64,000 nt of DNA. Source: Bacteroides helcogenes P 36-108 (GTDB lineage Bacteria; Bacteroidota; Bacteroidia; Bacteroidales; Bacteroidaceae). Below, one piece after another: positions 43,599 to 53,419 of the stretch (position 1 is the stretch's first letter; every line of letters starts with the position of its first letter). The stretch spans positions 744,001-808,000 of the forward strand of contig NC_014933.1 in NCBI RefSeq assembly GCF_000186225.1. The letters run 5' to 3'. Position numbers and translations under genes: made by a program. The notes beneath the pieces were generated by a model, which did no database searches, was not told where the DNA came from, and worked only from the letters and a program-made list of their open reading frames with translations.

Positions 43599-45092
43599 AT
43601 GAGAAAAGCAACACATGCTCAATGGATCAAGTTCGGTATCATTACCCTGCTTTATCTCGCATTCCTTGTTTGGGTAAAAAGCTGGTGGGGATTGGTTGTA
43701 TTACCTTTCATCTTCGATATTTATATCAGCAAAAAGATACCCTGGGGATTCTGGAAGAAGTCAGGAAATCCCGTTGTGCGCAGCATCATGAGCTGGGTGG
43801 ACGCTATCATTTTTGCCTTGGTAGCCGTCTATTTCGTGAACATCTACATATTCCAGAATTACCAGATACCTTCTTCCTCACTGGAAAAGTCTTTACTGGT
43901 GGGCGACTTTCTTTACGTGAGCAAGATGAGTTACGGTCCCCGTGTACCGAATACACCGCTTTCCATGCCATTGGCGCAACATACATTGCCGGTGCTGAAT
44001 ACAAAATCATACATCGAATGGCCCCAATGGAAATACAAACGCGTGCCGGGATTCGGCCAAGTCAAACTGAATGACATCGTTGTGTTCAATTTTCCCGCCG
44101 GTGACACGGTAGCACTCAACTACCAACAGACAGACTTTTACAGCCTTGCCTACGATGCCGGACAGCGTGTCTATCCCAACAAGGTAAGCATGGACAGCCT
44201 GACACGCGAACAGCAACGCACGGTTTACGATCTTTACTATAACGCCGGACGCAACCTCATACGTTCCAACCCGCAAATGTATGGCAACATCGTGGTGCGC
44301 CCCGTTGACCGCCGCGAGAATTACGTGAAGCGTTGCGTCGGTCTGCCCGGCGATACACTGCAAATAAAAAACACGCAAGTTTACATCGACGGTAAAGCCA
44401 TCAAAAATCCGGAAGAGATGCAGCTCAACTATTTCGTGCAGACTACCGGACCGTATATCCAGGAAGACATGTTCCGTGAGTTAGGCATCAGCAAAGACGA
44501 CCAGATGCTGATGACCAATGACCTCAACTGGGAGGAAGGACTGATGGAAATGGGGCTGGACCGCCGCAATGAACAAGGCAGGCTGACTCCCGTCTATCAC
44601 CTGCCACTTACCAAAAAAATGCATGACACGCTGGCCGGTAACAAGAAGCTCATCAGCCACATCGTCATGGAATCGGGAGATTTCTCCGGCCCTTTGTATC
44701 CACTGAACCTGCACACCGGATGGACACGCGACAACTATGGCCCGATATGGATTCCCGCCAAGGGCAGTACCATCCGGCTGACTTCGGACAACCTGCCCGT
44801 GTACGAGCGTTGCATCGTGGCCTACGAAGGAAACAAGCTGGAGCAGAAGGCGGACGGCATCTATATCAATGGTAAGAAAACTGACAGCTATACCTTCAAG
44901 ATGGACTATTATTGGATGATGGGCGACAACCGCCACAATTCCGCCGACTCCCGCTACTGGGGCTTCGTGCCAGAGGATCATGTGGTGGGTAAACCCATTG
45001 TAGTGTGGCTGTCATTGGACAAAGACCGTGGATGGTTTGACGGAAAGATACGCTGGAACAGGATATTCAAGTGGGTGGACAATATCAAATAA
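43599..45092 (+). CDS. lepB: Signal peptidase I (active, long Bacteroidetes type)
   Basis: A 497-residue membrane serine protease that removes signal peptides from exported proteins. Two N-terminal hydrophobic segments (about 12-42 and 66-86) are followed by the catalytic box IPSSSLEKSL, with nucleophile Ser94. The general base is Lys244 in YVKRCVGLPGD. MMGDNRHNSADSRYWGFVP near residues 447-465 is the conserved box E. The protein is much longer than E. coli LepB because of an insert between boxes B and D, a feature of this phylum. It lies 6 bases after dapB and 19 bases before the second signal peptidase-like gene. Confidence 0.96.
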   Translation: MRKATHAQWIKFGIITLLYLAFLVWVKSWWGLVVLPFIFDIYISKKIPWGFWKKSGNPVVRSIMSWVDAIIFALVAVYFVNIYIFQNYQIPSSSLEKSLLVGDFLYVSKMSYGPRVPNTPLSMPLAQHTLPVLNTKSYIEWPQWKYKRVPGFGQVKLNDIVVFNFPAGDTVALNYQQTDFYSLAYDAGQRVYPNKVSMDSLTREQQRTVYDLYYNAGRNLIRSNPQMYGNIVVRPVDRRENYVKRCVGLPGDTLQIKNTQVYIDGKAIKNPEEMQLNYFVQTTGPYIQEDMFRELGISKDDQMLMTNDLNWEEGLMEMGLDRRNEQGRLTPVYHLPLTKKMHDTLAGNKKLISHIVMESGDFSGPLYPLNLHTGWTRDNYGPIWIPAKGSTIRLTSDNLPVYERCIVAYEGNKLEQKADGIYINGKKTDSYTFKMDYYWMMGDNRHNSADSRYWGFVPEDHVVGKPIVVWLSLDKDRGWFDGKIRWNRIFKWVDNIK

Positions 45093-45111
45093 ATCAATTT
45101 CGGGTGAAACG

Positions 45112-46044
45112 ATGAAAATAGGAAAGACAGCCTGTATGGTAGCCGGAGTGATACTTATAGTCGTATTGCTCCGGGGATGTGTGGCAACTTCCTATCTGAT
45201 TCCTTCTACCGGAATGGAAAATTCCCTGTATTGCGGCGAACGCATTATCGTGAACAAATGGAGTTACGGATTGCGCTTGCCGTTCATGAGGTTATGGGAT
45301 TACCATCGGTGGGCAGAGCGTCCTGTGCAGAAAGAGGATATTCTCGTATTCAATAACCCCGCCAATTTTTCGGAACCGGTCATTGACCGCCGGGAGGTTT
45401 TCATCAGTCGTTGCATTGGAATTCCCGGAGACACATTATTGATAGATTCACTTTTCTCCGTGATCCCTTCTGAAAAGAATGCGCCCGACCAAAAGTTTCT
45501 TTACGCCTATCCCAAAGGCAAAGAATGCCAACTGGACTCACTCCTATCCATCCTATCCATTACTCCCAACAAAGTGATGGGACAGGACTCCACAAAAAAT
45601 GTACGCAGTTTCAGTCGCTACGAGTACTACCTGCTGGAGCAGGCACTATCCGGCAATTGCTGGATAGTGCCTGTCACCGAAGAAAATACCGCCACATCTC
45701 TGAAGCCCCTAATAGTACCGGGAAAAGGAAAAGCCATACGCGTATATCCCTGGAACATGACTTTGCTACGAAACACTCTGGTTCTGCATGAAAAGAAGCG
45801 TGCCGAGATAAAAAACGACACCCTTTACATAGAAGGCCGTCCTGTGCAGCATTGTTATTTCACGAAAGATTATTACTGGATGAGCGCCAACAACTCCATC
45901 AACCTTTCCGATTCACGCCTGTTTGGCTTTGTGCCGAAAGACCACATCATAGGCAAAGCATCTCTCGTCTGGTTCTCCAAAGAGAAAGATACGGGGATTT
46001 GGAAGGGATATAGGTGGAACAGGATGTGGAGAGCAGTAAAGTAA
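45112..46044 (+). CDS. Signal peptidase I paralogue lacking both catalytic residues
   Basis: A 310-residue protein of family S26 with one membrane helix (about 7-22). It keeps the fold-defining boxes but not the dyad. Box B reads IPSTGMENSL, with Gly34 where the nucleophile serine belongs. Box D reads VFISRCIGIPGD, with Ser99 in place of the base lysine. Box E is altered too: WMSANNSINLSDSRLFGFVP instead of GDNRxNSxDSRxxG. The frame is intact and the rest is well preserved, so it looks like a maintained pseudoenzyme rather than a decaying gene. It may assist or regulate the active enzyme encoded 19 bases upstream, or bind signal peptides. ATG 45112 is chosen since the membrane helix follows directly. 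Confidence 0.88.
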   Translation: MKIGKTACMVAGVILIVVLLRGCVATSYLIPSTGMENSLYCGERIIVNKWSYGLRLPFMRLWDYHRWAERPVQKEDILVFNNPANFSEPVIDRREVFISRCIGIPGDTLLIDSLFSVIPSEKNAPDQKFLYAYPKGKECQLDSLLSILSITPNKVMGQDSTKNVRSFSRYEYYLLEQALSGNCWIVPVTEENTATSLKPLIVPGKGKAIRVYPWNMTLLRNTLVLHEKKRAEIKNDTLYIEGRPVQHCYFTKDYYWMSANNSINLSDSRLFGFVPKDHIIGKASLVWFSKEKDTGIWKGYRWNRMWRAVK

Positions 46045-46083
46045 CCGGAAGGCTCTCTTATTACAAACCGAAAATTACAACAG

Positions 46084-46752
46084 ATGAGAACCGCACTTCT
46101 TTCTTCAGCCTATCTGGCTCCCGTGCAATATTATACCAAACTGTCCGCTTACGATAAAGTATTCGTGGAGCAGCACGACCATTATGCAAAACAGACATAC
46201 CGCAACCGTTGCACCATTGCCGCACCCGACGGTGAACTGGCACTTTCCATACCTACCGTCAAGCCTGACAGCCTGAAATGCCCCATGTGTGATATCCGTA
46301 TCTCCGATCACGGCAATTGGCGGCATCTGCATTGGAATGCCATCGAATCGGCTTATAACCACACTCCCTTCTTTGAGTATTATAAAGATGACTTCCGTCC
46401 TTTTTATGAGAAAAAATATGAGTTTCTGATCGACTTCAACGAAGAACTCTGCCGTCTTGTCTGTTCCCTGATAGATATTCAGCCGGACATGAAACGCACT
46501 GCCGAATACCGTACGGGACTCACGGCAGGCGAAGCAGACTTCCGTGAACGCATCCATCCTAAGAAAGACTTCCGGGCAGAAGACCCTGAATTCAAAGTGC
46601 AGCCCTATTACCAGGTCTTTCAGGAAAGGCTTGGCTTCTTGCCCAACCTCAGCATTATCGACCTGCTTTTCAATATGGGGCCGGAGAGTCTGCTGGTACT
46701 GAATAAAAGTATATCGAAAGTTCCCTATTGTTGTACTATCCCGGAAGAATAA
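46084..46752 (+). CDS. WbqC family protein
   Basis: A 222-residue cytoplasmic protein of the WbqC-like family (also called WbmP), found near surface-polysaccharide genes and in Bacteroidetes genomes; the biochemical role is not established. Family blocks: LSSAYLAPVQYYTKL (6-20), QTYRNRCTIAAPDGELALSIPT (about 37-58), then WRHLHWNAIESAYNHTPFFEYYKDDF (about 79-104), rich in His and Trp, and the end INLxF-like IDLLFNMGPES. The last 17 bases overlap the 3' end of the first histidine kinase gene on the other strand, so the two genes meet tail to tail without a terminator. Confidence 0.9.
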   Translation: MRTALLSSAYLAPVQYYTKLSAYDKVFVEQHDHYAKQTYRNRCTIAAPDGELALSIPTVKPDSLKCPMCDIRISDHGNWRHLHWNAIESAYNHTPFFEYYKDDFRPFYEKKYEFLIDFNEELCRLVCSLIDIQPDMKRTAEYRTGLTAGEADFRERIHPKKDFRAEDPEFKVQPYYQVFQERLGFLPNLSIIDLLFNMGPESLLVLNKSISKVPYCCTIPEE

Positions 46753-48841
46753 ACAGGAATCTTGCACCGTCCTTGTAGCTTGTGTCCAACTTCACCACAG
46801 CTCCCAGATAATCGGCTATCAGGCGGCAGATGCTCAGTCCGAGGCCGAAGCCCTGATCAAAAGCATTCAGCTTCTCAAAGCGCTCGAAGATGTGCTCCGC
46901 CTGTTCGGCGGGAATACCGGTTCCGGTGTCGGTGACGGAGAAGGTGGCGCTGCCGGGTGTCTCCGAGAGAGAACAATGCAAGTGTATCTCGCCATGCTCG
47001 GTATGCTTCTCCGCATTTGTGAGAAGGTTGATGAGCACTTGACGTACACGTTGCCCGTCGGTGGTGATTTCGTAATCATCGGGAACATCGGAAGTATAAT
47101 ACAGCCTTACGTCCTGCGGTTTGCGATGGGTGACGGTGGCAAGTGACTGCCGGCACAGATCGTTGCAGCGCTGCGGCGCCATTTTGGTGACATATTTCCC
47201 ACTTTCCAGTTCGGCCAGGCTAAGGAGATCGTTGACAAGGGTGGTAAGCAGTTCGGAGTTGCTCACTATCAGTTCGCTGTATTCCTGCTGTTCTTCGGGC
47301 TCCAATTCCATTTCGGGATTGGCTATGAGTTGCGAGAAGCCTACAATGGAATTAAGCGGAGTACGTATCTCATGACTCATGTTCTGGATAAACATGGACT
47401 TCATGCGGTTGGCGGACTGTGCCTCATCTCGTGCCACGGCAAGTTCTTCGTTCTTCTTGCGCAACCGCATCATGTTGTGGCGGCGACGCAACTGGATAAG
47501 AATAAGAAAAGCAATGATAATGCCCAAAAGAATAATCTGATAGTGTGAAGAAGTGCGCTGCTGCTCCAACAGGGCTTTCTGCCGTTCGGCTTCAGCACGC
47601 TGGCGTTCGGTTTCGGCCTGTTGCAACTTGGTCTGGGCAGTGAGGCGCTGTACCTCCAGTTCACGATTATCCAACATGAGCTGGTTGTTCTCGGCATTGC
47701 GTCGTTCAAGCTCCATCTGCTGCCGCACCTGAGCCAGACGAAGATCGGAGTTCTTCAAGTCCAGACGGGCATTTTCCAACTTGAGGCGTTCGTTTCCTAT
47801 CTGGGCGTTCAATTCGGCAATGTCGGTAGATTGTAATTGCGCTATTCTCTCCTTCGCTTCCTCGGCCATTGCCTTCCGTCCGGCATTGGCAGCCTGATAA
47901 TCTCCTTCCGCCTCGTATATCAGAACGTGCAGCGCCCACCTCTGAGCAATGTTTGACACGTCATTGGCCAATGTATGCGCTTCGTCATAATCCCCGTCCA
48001 GCACTTTCTTATATATCAAAATGTTCAGATAGATGGGGTCAACGGTCTGTCCATCGAATGCCTTCATCAGCCGGTCGTAGTAGCGGTTGAAATCATCATG
48101 CCGCTTCTGTGCGTAACTGTACATACACTCTTCCTCCAGCACGCGTATGCGTATGCTTTCCGTCTTGGCACTTCTTACAGCCTTGCCTATGTATTCTTGG
48201 GCCTTACTGCTATCCTGCGAATCGGTCCGGTAGTAGGCGGCTATTTTGAGATAAAGCAGTGTGGGGTCTTGTTCGGGCAGCTTCTCCAACATGAATTTGA
48301 GGAGTTCCTCGCGGTAGCCCGTAGCCATCTTGTTATTGTCGCGCGCCTGATAGATATTGGCAATGGAGTTGATGCAGGTGTAAATACCGTAATCATTGTG
48401 ATCTTCGAAGGCTTGGAGCTTCATTTCTTCGGCTTCCTTCAGGGCGGTGAGCGAGTGTTCGCTGTTCAGCAGATAGACAATGAGGTTGTTCCAGCCATGA
48501 TAGTAGTATTGCAGATAGCCATTGGTACGCGAGAGTGTCTTCAGATCCTCCACAGCACGGCGCAGGGCCTGTTCATCCTTGTGGTCGGTGTAGTATTGCA
48601 CGGGAATGGTGCGTGCCAGACATTGCGCCTTTTTGTCTCCCAGCCTCACAGCCTGATGATAGAGGGTGTCTGCCGACAGCAGACTTTCGGGGCGCGAGCG
48701 CATACGGGTGGCACGTTGGTAGAAGGGGTAAAGCGAATCGGCTATCTTGTAGGGATTATTCTGGGCGGACAATGTTACGCCAATACCAGTCAAAGAGAGG
48801 AACAGGAAAAAGAGACAATATGTAAGGCGCTTTGTCGGCAT
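46736..48841 (-). CDS. TPR sensor histidine kinase, array member 1
   Basis: A 701-residue inner-membrane kinase. Order: signal peptide (CLFFLFLSLTGIGVTLSA), a periplasmic helical region of TPR type (about 35-320), a long coiled coil (about 325-430) with ETERQRAEAERQKA units, one membrane helix (about 435-451), a DHp domain with His490 in NMSHEIRTPLNSIVGFSQ, and an HATPase domain with the N box TNAEKH, DTGTGIP and GFGLGLSI. The protein ends right after the ATPase domain, with no receiver or DNA-binding part, so it must pass the phosphate to a partner encoded elsewhere. It is the last and least similar of the four tandem paralogues, has its own -7 box at 48868-48875, and overlaps wbqC at the 3' end. 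Confidence 0.93.
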   Translation of the reverse strand: MPTKRLTYCLFFLFLSLTGIGVTLSAQNNPYKIADSLYPFYQRATRMRSRPESLLSADTLYHQAVRLGDKKAQCLARTIPVQYYTDHKDEQALRRAVEDLKTLSRTNGYLQYYYHGWNNLIVYLLNSEHSLTALKEAEEMKLQAFEDHNDYGIYTCINSIANIYQARDNNKMATGYREELLKFMLEKLPEQDPTLLYLKIAAYYRTDSQDSSKAQEYIGKAVRSAKTESIRIRVLEEECMYSYAQKRHDDFNRYYDRLMKAFDGQTVDPIYLNILIYKKVLDGDYDEAHTLANDVSNIAQRWALHVLIYEAEGDYQAANAGRKAMAEEAKERIAQLQSTDIAELNAQIGNERLKLENARLDLKNSDLRLAQVRQQMELERRNAENNQLMLDNRELEVQRLTAQTKLQQAETERQRAEAERQKALLEQQRTSSHYQIILLGIIIAFLILIQLRRRHNMMRLRKKNEELAVARDEAQSANRMKSMFIQNMSHEIRTPLNSIVGFSQLIANPEMELEPEEQQEYSELIVSNSELLTTLVNDLLSLAELESGKYVTKMAPQRCNDLCRQSLATVTHRKPQDVRLYYTSDVPDDYEITTDGQRVRQVLINLLTNAEKHTEHGEIHLHCSLSETPGSATFSVTDTGTGIPAEQAEHIFERFEKLNAFDQGFGLGLSICRLIADYLGAVVKLDTSYKDGARFLFILPG

Positions 48842-48867
48842 AAGAGGCGTATATTCAAAAGGTTGTA

Positions 48868-48875
48868 CAAAGATA
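48868..48875 (-). promoter_or_regulatory. -7 box, kinase array member 1
   Basis: TATCTTTG on the minus strand, 26 bases before the start codon. Confidence 0.5.
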
Positions 48876-48931
48876 CGGCTATTGGTTGATATATTGCTGT
48901 CTGTACCAAGGAATTATTATAACTAAAACTA

Positions 48932-51109
48932 TTATTCTTTCCTTTCAGGGAGGTTAGGGGGACTGACAGGCAGGATAAACAGGAACCTTGCGCCGTCCTT
49001 GTAACTTGTGTCCAACTTCACCACAGCTCCCAGATAATCGGCTATCAGGCGGCAGATGCTCAGTCCGAGGCCGAAGCCCTGATCAAAAGCATTCAGCTTC
49101 TCAAAGCGCCCGAAGATGTGCTCCGCCTGTTCAGCGGGAATGCCGGTTCCGGTGTCGGTCACAGAGAAGGTGACGCAGCCCGGCATTTCGGTAAGTGAAC
49201 AGTGCAGATGTATCTCTCCCCTCTCGGTATGCTTCTCGGCATTGGTCAGGAAGTTGATAAGTACTTGGCGTACACGCTGTCCGTCGGTAAGGATTTCGTA
49301 GTCATCAGGAACATCAGAGGTGTAATAGAGTTTCACACTCTCCGGCTTGCGGTGAATGGTGGTGGCGACGGACTGGCTACAAAGCTCGTTACAACGTTGC
49401 GAAACCAGCTTGGTGACGTATTTCCCACTTTCCAGTTCGGCCAGTCCTAAGAGATCGTTGACGAGGGTGGTGAGCAGTTCGGAGTTGCTTACTATCAGTT
49501 CACTGTACTCCTGCTGTTCTTCAGGTTCTAATTCCATATCGGGATTGGCGATGAGCTGCGAGAAGCCCACGATGCTGTTGAGAGGAGTGCGTATCTCATG
49601 GCTCATGTTCTGTATGAAGATGGACTTCATGCGGTTGGCAGACTGGGCTTGGTCACGGGCTACGGACAACTCCAGGTTCTTCTTTTCCAACTGTCTGACG
49701 TGATGCCGGCGACGTATCAGGTGATAGACAAGAAAGGCGATGAAGACCGCCATCGAAAAGATGACGGTGCAGAAAATGATGATGCGGTAGTGCGAGGCTT
49801 CCTGCTGCTGCTTGAGCAAAAGGGCTTGCTGCTGGGCCTTGGATTGTTGCAGGGCTGCTTCACCCTTCAGCCGCTGTACATCCAGTTCACGGTTGTCCAG
49901 TATCAGTTGGTTGTTCTCAGCGTTGCGTCGCTCCAGTTCCATCTGCTGGCGCACTTGCTCCAACAGCAGGTCAGCGTTCTTCAGGTCGAGGCGGCTGTTC
50001 TTCAGGTCGAGCTGCGAATTCTCCAGCTTCAGTTGTTCGTTTCCCACCAGCGCATTGAATTCGGCTATCTCCGAGGCACGCGTCACCTGACGGATGGAGT
50101 CGGCTATCACCTGCGCACGTCTGAGGGTGTGATAGGCTGACCGGTAATCGCCCTGTTCGTAGTAAACATAAGCATGTTGCCTCGTGGCATCCATCCGGGT
50201 CAGCATGCGGTCGGCATATTTGTGCGCTCCCTCGAAGTCTCCGTCAAGGACGCATTTCTTCAGCTTTAAAAGGAGCAAGAGCGCTCGCTCCGAGGGATAC
50301 TCACTGCGGGCTATCTGCTGCATGGCTTCATCGTAACAAGTGTTGAAGTCGTTGAAGCGTCCCATCTCGAACAGCACCTGGCACTTCTGAATCAGACATT
50401 CGCTAAGGTTGTAGCCCGTCTTGGCGCTCTTGATGCCCTGTTCGCAATAGTCCAGTGCTTTGGGGTAGTCGCGTCCCTGCCCGCGGTAGTACTCGGAGAT
50501 GGAAGTGTAGAGGGGTGCGGGATCTTGTTCGGGCAGGTTCTTTAGCAGGTAGTCCAGCGCGTCCAGGTTGTACCGGTTGCTCAACATGAAGTTGCCCCGC
50601 GCCAACTGTATGTTCGCCATCTCGCGGATGCAGAGGTAGATGCCATAGGGGTGATTATCTTCGAATGCCTGCTTCCTCATCTGTTCGGCTTCTTCGAGCG
50701 CCCGCACCGAATGCGCATTGTTCAGCAGTTGGGCTATCTTCTGGTTCCAGCCATAGTAGTAATATTGCAGGTAGCCGTTGGCACGCGACACTTCTTTCAG
50801 CCGTTCCACCGCCTCTGCCATCTCCGCCTCCTTGTCGGGCAGGGAGAAGTAGCGCTGCACGGGAAGAATGCGCGCCATGCACTGGGCTTTCTTGTCTCCC
50901 GCAGCCAAGGCTGCCCGATAGAGGGTGTCGGCAAGGGCGATGCACAGCTTCGTGTCACTCTGCTTTCCGGCACGCTGATAGAGGGCATAAAGCGAATCTT
51001 TTATCTTGTAGGGATTGTTTTGCCCGGACAAAGAGATAGTATGACCTGCCAAAAGAAGGAAAAAAATCAAGTAGAAAGTGAAGCAATATGTAGTTTTTCT
51101 TGTCGGCAT
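48932..51109 (-). CDS. TPR sensor histidine kinase, array member 2
   Basis: A 725-residue paralogue of the same build: signal peptide (FYLIFFLLLAGHTISLSG), TPR-like periplasmic part (about 35-340), coiled coil with LKLENSQLDLKNSRLDLKNA repeats, membrane helix (about 443-465), phospho-acceptor His504 and an HATPase domain ending in ARFLFILPV plus ten extra residues. The first 36 residues and the promoter region are nearly identical to those of member 3, while the sensor part differs clearly. The kinase core is closer to member 1 (LAELESGKYVTK, DTGTGIPAEQ) than to members 3 and 4. No response regulator is encoded nearby. Confidence 0.93.
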   Translation of the reverse strand: MPTRKTTYCFTFYLIFFLLLAGHTISLSGQNNPYKIKDSLYALYQRAGKQSDTKLCIALADTLYRAALAAGDKKAQCMARILPVQRYFSLPDKEAEMAEAVERLKEVSRANGYLQYYYYGWNQKIAQLLNNAHSVRALEEAEQMRKQAFEDNHPYGIYLCIREMANIQLARGNFMLSNRYNLDALDYLLKNLPEQDPAPLYTSISEYYRGQGRDYPKALDYCEQGIKSAKTGYNLSECLIQKCQVLFEMGRFNDFNTCYDEAMQQIARSEYPSERALLLLLKLKKCVLDGDFEGAHKYADRMLTRMDATRQHAYVYYEQGDYRSAYHTLRRAQVIADSIRQVTRASEIAEFNALVGNEQLKLENSQLDLKNSRLDLKNADLLLEQVRQQMELERRNAENNQLILDNRELDVQRLKGEAALQQSKAQQQALLLKQQQEASHYRIIIFCTVIFSMAVFIAFLVYHLIRRRHHVRQLEKKNLELSVARDQAQSANRMKSIFIQNMSHEIRTPLNSIVGFSQLIANPDMELEPEEQQEYSELIVSNSELLTTLVNDLLGLAELESGKYVTKLVSQRCNELCSQSVATTIHRKPESVKLYYTSDVPDDYEILTDGQRVRQVLINFLTNAEKHTERGEIHLHCSLTEMPGCVTFSVTDTGTGIPAEQAEHIFGRFEKLNAFDQGFGLGLSICRLIADYLGAVVKLDTSYKDGARFLFILPVSPPNLPERKE

Positions 51110-52072
51110 AAAGGCATAATGTTCTGTCAGCTAACAAAGGTAGAGAATTTATTTTAAAATGATGAACTAAACATCAGATAATCCGTTGACGGAATTAGAA
51201 ATCCGTGCGCAGAAGCCCGAAAGAAGATTGGGGCGATTACCTCCCGGCCTACGAATCGCAATGCGGTTCTACAAGTTATCATTCACCGGCAGCACGAACA
51301 AGAATCTTGCTCCTCCCTTGTAGCTTGTATCCAGCTTCACCGCAGCCCCCATATAGTCGGCTATCAGGCGGCAGATACTAAGGCCGAGGCCAAAGCCCTG
51401 GGAGAAGTCGTCCAGCTTCTCAAAGCGCCCGAAGATATGCTCCGCCTCCTCCGGAGGAATGCCGCAGCCGGTGTCGGCCACAGAGAAGGTGACGCTGCCG
51501 GGAACTTCCGTAAGGGAACAGTGCAGATGTATCTCTCCCCTTTCGGTATGCTTCTCGGCATTGGTCAGGAAGTTGATTAGCACTTGGCGTACACGCTGTC
51601 CGTCGGTGAGGATGGTATAGTCCGGAGGTGTATCGCAGGTGTAGTACAGCTTCACGTCCTGCGGCTTGCGGTGGGTGACGGTGGCAATGGATTCACGGCA
51701 TAAATCCGCACAACTGTGCGAAGCAATCTTGGTGACGTACTTGCCACTCTGCAATTCGGAGAGGCCCAGGAGGTCATTGACCAGCGTGGTGAGCAGCTCG
51801 GAGTTGCTTACTATCAGTTCGCTGTACTCCTGCTGTTCTTCAGGTTCTAATTCCATGTCGGGATTGGCGATGAGCTGTGAGAAGCCCACGATGCTGTTGA
51901 GAGGAGTGCGTATCTCATGGCTCATGTTCTGTATAAAGAGTGACTTCATGCGGTTGGCGGACTGTGCCTCATCGCGGGCCACGGCAAGTTCCTGGTTCTT
52001 CTTCTGCAACTGGCGCATGCTCTTGCGGCGGCGTTGCAGGTAGAATATCAGAAACGCCACGAGAGCCAGCAA
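51003..52072. repeat. 1.07-kb direct repeat, copy A
   Basis: Spans the 5' end of kinase 2, the intergenic region and the kinase-domain half of kinase 3. It matches 53313-54382 with exactly 2310 bases offset and about eight base differences found by eye. Identity stops sharply at 52072/54382, inside the membrane-helix codons. Confidence 0.85.
51135..51142 (-). promoter_or_regulatory. -7 box, kinase array member 2
   Basis: TACCTTTG on the minus strand, 25 bases before the start codon; the same element recurs before members 3 and 4. Confidence 0.55.
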
Positions 52073-53419
52073 GAAGAAAATTACGATAGAGAAAATAATG
52101 AGACGATAGTGTGCAGTCTCCTCCTGTTGCTCCAGCAAATCCTTCTGTCGCAAATTCTCGGCTTTCTGACGACGGATGTCGGCTTCCTTGCGGTCGGCAT
52201 CGGCATGGAGGCTTTTCAGTTCCAGTTCACGGTTCTCAAGCGTCAGGCGATCGTTGGCGGCATCATATTGTTCAAGGGTCATCTGCTGTTGCATCTGTTC
52301 CATCATCAGCCCGGCGTTCTTCAGGTCGAGGCGGCTGTTTTCCAATTTCAGCCGTTCGTTGCCCATCAATGCATTGAACTCCGCGATGTCCGAACTTTGT
52401 GTCAGATTATTGATGGAGTCCTGATAAGCATGGTATTTCCGCAAATAGCGGTAAGCCTGCAAGTAGTCTCCGGCATCGAAACAGATGTCGGAATGGCGCA
52501 TGAGAGATTCGCCTTTGACCGAAAACTTGTCGGCCAAGGCATGGGCACGGGCAAAGTCCTTGTCGTACATAGCCTTGTATATATTCAGGGCAAGGATGCC
52601 GGGAGAGGAATCGGGATAATGAATCTTCCGGGCCAACTTGAGGACTTCCTCATAGCAGGCATTGAAGTCCTCCGGCCGGTTCAACCAGCTCAGCGCACGG
52701 CATTTCGTGATCAGAGCCGTGACCCGTGCAGCATCGGTACGCGCACATTCCACGGCTTTCCCGGCATATTCCAGTGCATTCCGAGGATCGACATCCAAGT
52801 CACAAGCTGCGACATCGTTGTAGAGACGGCTGGGGTCTTGGTCGGGCAGGTTCTTCAGCATGTAGTCCAGCGCTTCTTTATAGTACTCCTTACCTTTGGC
52901 AAAGTTATGGCGGGCAATCTGTATGTGCCCCATCTGGCGCAGACAAATAAATATACCGTAGGGATGATTGTCGGTGAAAGCCTGCTTCTTCATGAGCTCG
53001 GCTTCCTGCAAGGCCCGGAGGCTGTTTCCGGCATTGAGCAGATCCACCACCTTCTCGTTCCAGGCGTAATAGTAGTATTGCAGATAGCCATTGGCACGCG
53101 ACACATCTTTCAGCCGTTCTATGGCTTCCCTCTTATGGGCATAGTCGCGGAGAGAGGCGTAATATTGCACGGGAACGGTGAGCGCCAGGCACTGCGCCTT
53201 CTTGTCGCCCTGCTTGCCTGCCTCGCGGAAGAGGGTATCGGTAAGGGCGATGCAACGCGCGTCGGTGCGCAGCAGAAAGAGGCGGTGGTAGAGGGTGTAG
53301 AGGGAATCGGAAATCTTGTAGGGATTGTTCTGCCCGGACAAAGAGATAGTATGACCTGCCAAAAGAAGGAAAAAAATCAAGTAGAAAGTGAAGCAATATG
53401 TAGTTTTTCTTGTCGGCAT
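51269..53419 (-). CDS. TPR sensor histidine kinase, array member 3
   Basis: A 716-residue kinase: signal peptide as in member 2, TPR-like periplasmic sensor (about 35-330), coiled coil (about 330-430, with RLKLENSRLDLKNAGLMMEQMQ), membrane helix (about 440-461), His501 in NMSHEIRTPL, and an HATPase domain with VADTGCGIP and GFGLGLSI, ending LPVNDNL. The gene is a mosaic: its first 36 codons match member 2, and its last 270 or so codons match member 4 almost base for base. The middle, which is the sensor, is its own. This fits unequal crossing-over or gene conversion within the array. Confidence 0.93.
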   Translation of the reverse strand: MPTRKTTYCFTFYLIFFLLLAGHTISLSGQNNPYKISDSLYTLYHRLFLLRTDARCIALTDTLFREAGKQGDKKAQCLALTVPVQYYASLRDYAHKREAIERLKDVSRANGYLQYYYYAWNEKVVDLLNAGNSLRALQEAELMKKQAFTDNHPYGIFICLRQMGHIQIARHNFAKGKEYYKEALDYMLKNLPDQDPSRLYNDVAACDLDVDPRNALEYAGKAVECARTDAARVTALITKCRALSWLNRPEDFNACYEEVLKLARKIHYPDSSPGILALNIYKAMYDKDFARAHALADKFSVKGESLMRHSDICFDAGDYLQAYRYLRKYHAYQDSINNLTQSSDIAEFNALMGNERLKLENSRLDLKNAGLMMEQMQQQMTLEQYDAANDRLTLENRELELKSLHADADRKEADIRRQKAENLRQKDLLEQQEETAHYRLIIFSIVIFFLLALVAFLIFYLQRRRKSMRQLQKKNQELAVARDEAQSANRMKSLFIQNMSHEIRTPLNSIVGFSQLIANPDMELEPEEQQEYSELIVSNSELLTTLVNDLLGLSELQSGKYVTKIASHSCADLCRESIATVTHRKPQDVKLYYTCDTPPDYTILTDGQRVRQVLINFLTNAEKHTERGEIHLHCSLTEVPGSVTFSVADTGCGIPPEEAEHIFGRFEKLDDFSQGFGLGLSICRLIADYMGAAVKLDTSYKGGARFLFVLPVNDNL

